DNA of 64,000 nucleotides from UBA1309 sp047605645 (GTDB lineage: Bacteria; Bacteroidota; Bacteroidia; Bacteroidales; Dysgonomonadaceae): assembly GCA_047605645.1 (NCBI GenBank), contig JASGFJ010000019.1, positions 1 to 64,000 of the forward strand, in the 5' to 3' direction. Positions 53,077 to 60,136 of this stretch are shown here, one piece after another. The translations under genes and the position numbers were made by a program. The number at the start of each line of letters is the position of its first letter. The stretch's first letter is position 1. Below the pieces are notes generated by a model that searched no databases, had not been told where the DNA came from, and saw only the letters and a program-made list of their open reading frames with translations.

Positions 53077-54321
53077 TTACAAAAATTTAGGTTTAAATGT
53101 CAGCATAAGGTATGCCCAATTTGGAAAATGATTATCACCAGTCACTTTCTTCAACACTTTCATTTGATAAGTAGAAAAATAACCGCTCCATCCACCCTGA
53201 AGCGTAAATGCAGGAGAAACAATATAGTTAGCCGTCAGGTCAATTTCCTGGCCGATATTTTTCTTCGTTACCGTCGCAGAAACAGCCTGAGCTAATGAAA
53301 AGGCATGAAATGTTCCGTCGAGATTGAATTTTTTCGTAGGACTATAAGTCAATCCTCCGAAAAGATCAACCAAGCCCTGTGTCGGCAGCGTTTTCCAATA
53401 TTCCATTGAACCATTGAATGAATGGCTCACACCATACAATTTATTGAAGGTATGATTCTTTCCGGAAGTAATCGTATATTTCGAACCGGAATAATAATCG
53501 GTTCCTAAGGTCACAACTAATGGTTGAAACACCACAATTTTGGCTTTAAAAGCTAACAGAAAAGCGTTCAGGCTATTGAATACTGCATCATGGCCAAATT
53601 GATAATATCCTGTCAGGTAAGCCGAAACCGGAGAATTTTTGCTTTTGATATCCAGATTTGCACCAACAGTATTTCGGATAGAAAGTTCATTGAGCAAATC
53701 GTTTGTTTTTCCCCGTTGAAAACCATCATTGACCCACAATCCGGAAATATTCACGTCATCGAATGTACGCGATACCCAGGCAAATGTCATATACTTATAA
53801 GAGCTTGTAACGGAATACACAGACTGGGATAAATCGTCGGAAGTGTTGTTATAAGCTGTTCCCAAATGAGCTTTAAACTTTTTCGTTTCATATTTGAGTA
53901 AAGCCAGATCGTGCGCCTGTCCCGTGTTACTCCAATTGGAGGCAGAGAACATGCGTTTATCATCGTACTCGAGACTCTGACGTCCTACGACAACCGATAA
54001 TGCAGGAGTGAACGCATAAGATCCCCATGCTTCGTAAACACCGACTGTATTTCCGGTGGAGCTGACACCTGTTGAGCCGTACACATGCGAATCCTGAAGG
54101 GTCACTTTCGCACTCATTTTTTCACTTGAGTACAAGAAATTCAACCGGGTACGCAACGCACTGACTACTGTCGGGTGAATTGAATCGGGCAAGGGTTTCT
54201 GAAAACCGTTTCTATATTCGGAACGTGTCCGGATTTCACCATCCACTTTCACAGTCTGGCCTGAGATTTCACTCCAGCCTATCAATCCTGAGATTAAACC
54301 TAAAATAAAAATCTTTTTCAT
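53077..54321 (-). CDS. Outer-membrane porin of the molybdate locus (alginate-export-family-like)
   Basis: A 414-residue protein from ATG 54321 (a GTG two codons upstream is ignored). Signal peptide MKKIFILGLISGLIGWSEISG, mature start VKVDGEIRTRSEYRNGFQKP, many amphipathic strands, and an aromatic C-terminus LTFKPKFL. It resembles proteins annotated as alginate export family porins. Its position between modE and modA suggests an outer-membrane channel for the oxyanion instead. A candidate ModE box lies upstream. Confidence 0.75.
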   Translation of the reverse strand: MKKIFILGLISGLIGWSEISGQTVKVDGEIRTRSEYRNGFQKPLPDSIHPTVVSALRTRLNFLYSSEKMSAKVTLQDSHVYGSTGVSSTGNTVGVYEAWGSYAFTPALSVVVGRQSLEYDDKRMFSASNWSNTGQAHDLALLKYETKKFKAHLGTAYNNTSDDLSQSVYSVTSSYKYMTFAWVSRTFDDVNISGLWVNDGFQRGKTNDLLNELSIRNTVGANLDIKSKNSPVSAYLTGYYQFGHDAVFNSLNAFLLAFKAKIVVFQPLVVTLGTDYYSGSKYTITSGKNHTFNKLYGVSHSFNGSMEYWKTLPTQGLVDLFGGLTYSPTKKFNLDGTFHAFSLAQAVSATVTKKNIGQEIDLTANYIVSPAFTLQGGWSGYFSTYQMKVLKKVTGDNHFPNWAYLMLTFKPKFL

Positions 54322-54385
54322 ACTCACATCAAAAAAAAATTAATAAACTATTGTTTTAAGGAAATAATGTTTCAATCTAGATTCC

Positions 54386-54412
54386 AGCGATATAAAACAA
54401 AAAGATAACGCT
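54386..54412. promoter_or_regulatory. Candidate ModE operator
   Basis: AGCGATAT and ATAACGCT form an inverted repeat (7 of 8 pairs) across 11 bp, 65-91 bp upstream of the porin ATG. CG-TAT arms of this kind are the core of known ModE operators. The regulator gene is directly upstream (54428-54787). Confidence 0.6.
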
Positions 54413-54427
54413 TTGCATAAAAAAAAT

Positions 54428-54787
54428 TCAGAGAAAACAGGTCTCCAGAATTTCACCCAGCGAAATCAGATATTCCTGCTGCATTAACTCCATTTTATGA
54501 TATTTCTCGAGCAACTCCAACCCGAAGCGGGTAACGACGGCTCCTCCCCCATTTGAACCTCCGCGTTGACGGATAACGACAGGCAGTGGAGAAAGCTCAT
54601 TCATCTCTTTAATGAAAGTCCAGGCTTGCTGATAAGAAATTTTCATTGCTTTGGAGGCCGAAAGAATAGAACCGGTGTAGCGGATGTTACCAATGAGCTC
54701 GATTCTTTTCTTGTTCAAAAAAATCTGATTGTCTTTTTTCACCGTTATCTCCGTATCAATCTGAAATGGAAAATATTCTTTTGGCAT
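54428..54787 (-). CDS. modE: ModE-type molybdate-responsive regulator (DNA-binding domain only)
   Basis: A 119-residue protein from MPKEYFPFQIDTEI; the frame extends 28 codons upstream but that part has no family match. The LysR-like winged helix of ModE is clear: RIELIGNIRYTGSILSASKA, MKISYQQAWTFIKEMN, RGGSNGGGAVVTRFG. No Mop/TOBE domain is present, so metal sensing must come from elsewhere, perhaps the separate Mop protein encoded divergently 250 bp away. Confidence 0.9.
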   Translation of the reverse strand: MPKEYFPFQIDTEITVKKDNQIFLNKKRIELIGNIRYTGSILSASKAMKISYQQAWTFIKEMNELSPLPVVIRQRGGSNGGGAVVTRFGLELLEKYHKMELMQQEYLISLGEILETCFL

Positions 54788-55037
54788 ATAATTCTCATTA
54801 AATAAGTATAAGAAAATATCCAATAACCATGCCAATGAAAATAAAGAGCTATATATCAATTTATTTCGCAATATTCACATTCCGATTGAAAGCGAATATT
54901 CTTACAAAAATGTAGGATTTAACAAAAACAGCAACATTTTGGTTTTCCCGGCATACCGATATAAAAAAACATGCATAACGGGTTGTGCGTTAATAAACCG
55001 AATTGGATTTATTCACTTATTTAAAATTATCAGATTT

Positions 55038-55244
55038 ATGAAAATCAGCGCAAGAAACCTTCTGAAAGGAAAAGTGGTAGACATTAAACTGGGAGCAGTA
55101 GTAGCAAAAGTCACTATCGAACTGACTAGCGGAGAAAAAATTTCATCCGTTATCACCGTAGACAGTGTAGAGGAATTAGATTTGAAAGTAGGCGATGAAG
55201 CAACAGCTATTATCAAATCAACCGAAGTTATGATCGCGAAATAG
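55038..55244 (+). CDS. mop: Molybdopterin-binding Mop protein (molbindin)
   Basis: A 68-residue single TOBE/Mop domain from MKISARNLLKGKVVDIKLGA, with AVVAKVTIELTSGEKISSVI and the usual DLKVGDEATAIIKSTEVMIA end. Such proteins oligomerise and store molybdate. Longer frames upstream are rejected because the Mop fold begins exactly at this Met. It is divergent from modE and may supply the domain missing from ModE and ModC here. Confidence 0.93.
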   Translation: MKISARNLLKGKVVDIKLGAVVAKVTIELTSGEKISSVITVDSVEELDLKVGDEATAIIKSTEVMIAK

Positions 55245-55273
55245 TTTGGGGATCATAACAAGCTAAAAACGAC

Positions 55274-55311
55274 AAAGGGAGTTGGATGGAAATAGTTTCC
55301 CCAACTCCTTT
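55274..55311 (+). terminator. Terminator after mop
   Basis: AAAGGGAGTTGG (55274-55285) pairs with CCAACTCCTTT (55301-55311) with one bulged G, 30 bp after the mop stop. Confidence 0.75.
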
Positions 55312-56735
55312 CATCGTTTAATCAGATGCCGCTTCACGGTTTATTCCATTTCTGAACAATTTCCATTACAAAGCTTCGGCGAAGTTTCCACAAATGCGGG
55401 ACAAAGCAATAAATCAACCTCTTACGTCCAATCCTCAATCAGCCATTTGATTTTGTTTCAAATAGTAACATCGAGGGAATCGTATACATATTGCTTACCG
55501 AGTATCTCAATCGCACAGTCCTTCCTGAAAGGCTATGATGGTGTAAAATCTGGCAACTTGGTTGTTCCAAAAAAATGGCTCCTCTTTTTTGAATATTCTC
55601 TCTGCTAGTCGTATAAAGCTCATTTAATTGTAACGGGCAGTCTGCAGATGGTCTAACAGAAAACAAAAAATAGGACGAAAGGGGTTAATTATCTTTTTTG
55701 AAAACCGGATATCAGCAGAATATGGAATACCCATATTCCTAAAATGGAAAATATCCCATTTAGGGATTTCCTATCAATAAAAATGAAATGGCAGACCGAA
55801 ATAATATTCCCCGTAAGGGAAACATATCAATAAAAAAATAGCATCATACCTCTGAAACCTCTACGAGGTTTGAAGGGTGTATGTTGCATCCTTTTTCTAT
55901 GGCAATGAATCGCCTACGGCGAAAAAAGACGCTGGAATAAATATATTGGAAGAGAATGATGATTAAAATAGATAACGCTCCGCATTTGATTCCAATTCTC
56001 TTTATCGACGAGCCTTAATTCTGTAAATAGATGCAGGATACGCGTATCATTGAACATCCGGTATACTACGATTTACTCCTTCATTCGGAAAGTACCCAAA
56101 TCAGAATATAGTATCGAGACATTACCTGCTTTCTAAAATAAATTAAACAATCGAAAAATTAGACATTATATACAATGGGGATGGAGATAAATTGTTATCA
56201 ACGAATCACTCTATTCCACTTAAAACATTAATATACAACACATAAAAAAAAACATATTCCACCTTTTTCCATTATCTTTCCCTCCTTGCTTGTGGACGCC
56301 ACACAGGTATGCTTGTGAACATCACACTGAAAATCCAAAAGGGAATAAGACACTATCCTCTGCGCATTTTGGAAAAGATTCTTGCCGGGGGAACAGTGAA
56401 TAGAGCTCCGCCGAATGCTTTATTGAGTCACAATTTTCATCGCCCTGCCTTCCGGAGTCAAAGGCAATAACGAATTAAAAATCCTCCGACCCGGTGTGGT
56501 TTGTAATTACAGCGGACAGGGTTTCTGAAGAAATGAGATACTTGTTACAAAAAGAATTACAGATATACTTCTTCTCTACAGGAGCTAAATCATACATCTT
56601 ACATTTATCAGAGATACCGTGTACGCTAATAAATTATATGGATAGAAATAAATAATTTGAATGACAAAATTGTATAGAAAAACAATACTTCATTAAATAT
56701 AAAGTTCTTATAATAAGAATCTAACAAGACATATC
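55312..56735. other. 1.4-kb gene-poor region with short palindromes
   Basis: No credible gene. The region holds a series of short perfect palindromes (CTTCGGCGAAG at 55374; ATCCC/GGGAT at 55753; TTCCC/GGGAA at 55807; AAACCTC/GAGGTTT at 55855; TCGCC/GGCGA at 55910), several set in similar flanking text (ATCAATAAAAA). A pair of 17-bp direct repeats (GCTTGTGGACGCCACAC and GCTTGTGAACATCACAC) lies at 56288 and 56311. This looks like decayed mobile DNA. Confidence 0.5.
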
Positions 56736-57332
56736 ATGAAGAAAAATGTTCTTTTTATTTTGTTTCTATTTGCAATAGCGAATATGGCATATTCCCAGAT
56801 TGATTTTGGGGTAAAAATGGGATTAAACTCGTCTTATATGCATTATGTGAAAGCGAATAATTCCAATCATCTTTTGGGTTTTAGCGGCGGGCTTATGAGC
56901 AAATACCAGATAAATAATACCTGGGGAATCACCGGTGAATTACTATATTCCCAAAGAGGATATACAGAAAATAATATGTACATAAATGATAAAGCAGGAG
57001 ATTTAACCGTGAAGTTCTATGCTCTTGATGTTCCTATATTAGCCCGAATCAAATTCTATAAAGGAGCCAATATCCAATTGGGGGCTCTCTCTGGGGTATC
57101 ACTGGGAAATTCCGCTAAGTTTGGAAATCAAAATGCGAATGATCAAATAGGGAAACCAAATACCTTTCATTTCGGCCTCGCAGGAGGAGTAGGCTATGAA
57201 TTTAACAATGGTTTGCTCTTTGATTTCCGCTATATCCAGAACTTAACCCATAGCTATAAATCTGTCTCAGAAGGCTTTCAGCTTCGTACATTTGAATTAT
57301 CTGTCGGATATAAAATAAATTGGAATAAATGA
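56736..57332 (+). CDS. Outer-membrane beta-barrel protein
   Basis: A 198-residue protein with a signal peptide (MKKNVLFILFLFAIANMAYS), then IDFGVKMGLNSSYMHY and eight alternating strands with typical GLAGGVGYEFNNGLLFDFRY. It belongs to the same outer-membrane beta-barrel group as 28108-28725 but is not a close copy. It is isolated in a gene-poor region. Confidence 0.85.
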   Translation: MKKNVLFILFLFAIANMAYSQIDFGVKMGLNSSYMHYVKANNSNHLLGFSGGLMSKYQINNTWGITGELLYSQRGYTENNMYINDKAGDLTVKFYALDVPILARIKFYKGANIQLGALSGVSLGNSAKFGNQNANDQIGKPNTFHFGLAGGVGYEFNNGLLFDFRYIQNLTHSYKSVSEGFQLRTFELSVGYKINWNK

Positions 57333-57873
57333 ATACCGACACCCTATCGTGGAGGACATACAATCATGCTAAATAGATAAAACACGATTTTATCATTACA
57401 GATTTATATAGATATGTATTGATAAGCCTCTCGGTCGGCATGATGCTACGCCTGAGTTCAGATACTTTTCATCTGGTTACAAACACGGACAGCTTATCTT
57501 GATACACCATGCAGAGCCCCTCGTTGTTTTTATTCGTAGACCTTCGTGCACGCTACCCAGGAAATTCATTTTAGAAGTAGTCCTCATTCGTGTCCTGTTA
57601 AAATTCAAAACACCTCTTTTGGGAGATTGAATAGCAGCAAGTTATATCCTATTTGAGAGTAAACGGACTTGAATCTACTGTTGATGCTTTATTTTAAAAA
57701 ATCATCTTCGGGAGATAACCTTTTGTACAAAAGGCTGTAAGCGGAATTTTCAGCGGTGAGAGGTAACGAATTGGCAACCGTGCCTATTTATGCGTTTTGC
57801 GCTGCATTTCCTCAAATAACTCGTTACGAACATCGGACTTTTTATTCTATTTTCCAAAAAATAGAAAGTGTTT
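57333..57873. other. Gene-free stretch before the RhuM gene
   Basis: A start-less frame at about 57412-57630 stays open for some 70 codons on the plus strand but has no recognisable motif. CCTTTTGTACAAAAGG at 57719-57734 is a perfect 16-bp palindrome, and TTCTATTTT / AAAAATAGAA (about 57844-57866) can form a hairpin just after the RhuM stop. CTCATTCGTGTCCTGTTAAA at 57582 is nearly repeated in reverse at about 39602-39626. Confidence 0.4.
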
Positions 57874-58908
57874 TTAATTGTCCGATTTGTTTTGTTTTCC
57901 TTCTATACGTTTTATCTCCTTGTCAAAGTCTGATTCAAACAAGCGGTCTTGAACTATCCGATATTTTTCAAATTCGCTTTCTGCAAAAGCTCTTGCCATT
58001 TGTGCAGTGACTTTTCCACTATTCTGCAATATATCGCGCTCATCGGCTTCCAAAAACTTATCAAGACGTTTCGCCCAATCATCCATTGTCGTAGGAATAT
58101 GCCTCTTTGCTCGGTCTTCTGCCAAATCCAAATAAGCATTTACGATACGTCCCAATGATTCCAGCTCGGCTTCGGTCAGATAGTTTTTAGCAATAGCAAC
58201 ATCGGTTTTTACAATTTTCCCATCAGGGCTTTGTTCCCATGAAGTTAATCCCATATGTTCTTTTTCGGCATCTGCTCTTGATACAATAAGTTCGGCTGCC
58301 GTGTGACCATGAATAGCGTAGTGCAGCTTATTTTGAACTTTGGCAAAAAACTCTTTTGTAATAACCGCATCTTTGTTGTAATCCATTGCAGTAGCGTAAA
58401 TGTCCGTTATTTTTTGATAAAAACGACGTTCACTCAAGCGGATTTCCCTGATTTCGGCAAGTAAATGTTCAAAATAGTCTTCTCCGAGAAATGTGCCGTT
58501 TTCCATTCGTTTTTTGTCGATAACATAGCCACGAATAGCATAATCCCTCAAAACAGATGTAGCCCATTGACGGAAAGCTGTTGCTCGCTTGGAATTTACA
58601 CGATACCCAACGGCAATAATCGCATCCAGATTATAATGTTTGGTTTTGTAGGTTTTGCCGTCCGATGCAGTTACCGAGAATTCCTCGGTAACTGAATTTT
58701 CTTCCAGTTCATTCTCTTTGAATATGTTTTTAAGATGTAGTGAGATGTTGTCGGTCGAGCAGTCAAACAAAACACCCATCAACTTTTGACTAAGCCAAAT
58801 TGTTTCGTTCTGAACGCGTACTTCAATACCGTCTTCCTTTGCTTGATTGGTAAAAATGAGGAATTCGGCAGTGCTGTTACGGATTTGTAATTTCTTTTTT
58901 TTAGTCAT
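57874..58908 (-). CDS. RhuM-family protein
   Basis: A 344-residue cytoplasmic protein. VRVQNETIWLSQKLMGVLFD, then TDNISLHLKNIFKENELEEN, the KHYNLDAIIAVGYRVNSKRA segment and FRQWATSVLRDYAIRGY are the virulence RhuM/DUF signature shared with DNA-damage-inducible and phage-linked proteins. The C-terminal half (about 160-330) is helical. Function is unknown; homologues often sit in mobile or defence islands. It starts 5 bp after the interrupted XRE-type gene, so the two were one operon. Confidence 0.88.
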   Translation of the reverse strand: MTKKKKLQIRNSTAEFLIFTNQAKEDGIEVRVQNETIWLSQKLMGVLFDCSTDNISLHLKNIFKENELEENSVTEEFSVTASDGKTYKTKHYNLDAIIAVGYRVNSKRATAFRQWATSVLRDYAIRGYVIDKKRMENGTFLGEDYFEHLLAEIREIRLSERRFYQKITDIYATAMDYNKDAVITKEFFAKVQNKLHYAIHGHTAAELIVSRADAEKEHMGLTSWEQSPDGKIVKTDVAIAKNYLTEAELESLGRIVNAYLDLAEDRAKRHIPTTMDDWAKRLDKFLEADERDILQNSGKVTAQMARAFAESEFEKYRIVQDRLFESDFDKEIKRIEGKQNKSDN

Positions 58909-58913
58909 TGTTA

Positions 58914-59696
58914 TTATTCGCTTAATATATTATAACCAAAAGTTTTTCTTATTGCCTTTACTAGAATAGGTGGTATGTATTTAAACAAACCTGAAAGTCC
59001 TATTCCTAAGAAACCAAAGATATTTGTAACTGTGTTAAACGCTGTTTCATTTTTTATGTAAAAATATATTGCACTTAAGATTAAACAGCCGATAATAAAC
59101 CAATAGAATCCAGTCCCTATTATTCTTGTTCTCTTTAAAAAGATCTCCGAAAATCGTTGTAGATTTTCATTTTTCCCTGTACCAACAAACCCCTTAGAGC
59201 AAATAATAATATCTAAAGCCCGCAATGACAAGCATGTTAGGAAATCTTGTTTTCTTTCAAAAAGATTTTTATCATTTACAATTCTACTATATAGCTCATT
59301 CAGTTTATCTTCAAACATCTGTTGATGTTGTAAATTTTGAAAAACAATAACAATCTCCAATAAATTATCATTGCTTTTCAAATTGTCTGTGACGATATTT
59401 TTTAATGTTGTATTTATTTGTTGTTGTATGACTTCTTGGCTTTTTCGTATACTGAGGACGCTTATAATCCAATCTTTGTTGATTTCAATATCATATCTTT
59501 TTTTACTACTTATCAATAAGTCCTTTATATCAACCTCAAGCGCTCTCGAAATCTCATACAATGTTATTAATGAAGGTTGAATTTCATTTGTACGTCACCG
59601 AGAAACAGCAGCTTCGTTCTTGCCAAGTTTCTCAGCAAGCCATTTTCCTGTTTTCTTCTTCTCTACAAGTACAACTTTTATCCTGTTCAGTTCCAT
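58914..59696 (-). pseudogene. XRE-type regulator with membrane tail, interrupted by in-frame TGA
   Basis: From ATG 59696 the frame encodes a helix-turn-helix start (MELNRIKVVLVEKKKTGKWL, AEKLGKNEAAVSR), then a TGA at 59595-59597, and continues in frame to 58914 with TNEIQPSLITLYEISRALEV. Related Bacteroidota regulators have Trp at the TGA position (VSRWCTN), so a TGG to TGA change is likely. The remaining 215 residues after an internal ATG (59561) lack the HTH. The C-terminus has two membrane segments (FYWFIIGCLILSAIYFYI and FGFLGIGLSGLFKYIPPILV). It is either inactivated, read through, or a sequence error. Confidence 0.85.
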
Positions 59697-59702
59697 TGTA
59701 AA

Positions 59703-59733
59703 TTATCAATATGAAATGCAAATATATTGATAA
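59703..59733. promoter_or_regulatory. Perfect inverted repeat over the XRE gene promoter
   Basis: TTATCAATAT (59703-59712) and ATATTGATAA (59724-59733) form a perfect 10-bp inverted repeat with an 11-bp spacer. The -7 box TATATTTG (minus strand, 59719-59726) lies inside it, and the ATG of the XRE-type gene is 7 bp away. It is the expected autoregulatory operator of that gene. Confidence 0.75.
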
Positions 59734-59743
59734 AATTTAAATC

Positions 59744-60080
59744 GCTGTTGTCCGGTAAACATTTTTGAGTAGATAAAAAAAAGCTAATCTGCCTTTGACT
59801 ATACTCAGAAGCAAAATCAAGAAGCAATGGGCATTTTCAAACATGATGTCAATCGTAAAACATCAGTTAATGAGCTACATTAATGAGTATGCGTTTTTTG
59901 AGAACCTTGAAAAAACCTGGCGTAAAGTTGTGACAGAAGAAAAAGAGCGAGAGCTCATAAACACCCCTCAGACTTCATTGAAGTTCGGATAAGAGAGACT
60001 TACATTTGACAAACAAAAAACAACGCGAAAGGACCTGTAAAATAAATTCAAATTAATTTTCTGCTTGTACCGGACAACAA
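59744..60080. mobile_element. Internally deleted insertion sequence
   Basis: TGTTGTCCGGTA on the left (59746-59757) is repeated inverted on the right as TACCGGACAACA (60068-60079). Between them lies only the last part of an IS4-type transposase. About 340 bp remain, so the element is dead. I could not identify a clear target-site duplication. Confidence 0.65.
59780..59992 (+). pseudogene. C-terminal fragment of an IS4-family transposase
   Basis: The frame KANLPLTILRSKIKKQWAFS followed by NMMSIVKHQLMSYINEYAFF and ENLEKTWRKVV matches, from memory, the C-terminal end of Bacteroidota IS4-family transposases (IANLLLT...WAFSNLVSMVR...LMxYIDLYxFLEDPEKxW). A stop lies just upstream at 59774-59776 and the catalytic DDE core is gone. 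It sits inside the pair of inverted repeats. Confidence 0.7.
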
Positions 60081-60136
60081 TATATTCACATCCATTATTT
60101 AATGACCACTTTGTAATGAAGCATAAATAATAAGCT

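Noticed and set aside
54788..54871. 28-codon N-terminal extension of ModE
   Set aside because: The ModE winged-helix domain begins at the later Met, and the extension has a membrane-helix-like composition foreign to the family.
55374..55922. CRISPR-like array
   Set aside because: The palindromes differ from each other in sequence, have no constant repeat length or unique spacers, and no cas gene is present.
57412..57630. Start-less frame of about 72 codons on the plus strand
   Set aside because: No start codon and no recognisable family, and its 3' part is the small repeated motif shared with 39602-39626.
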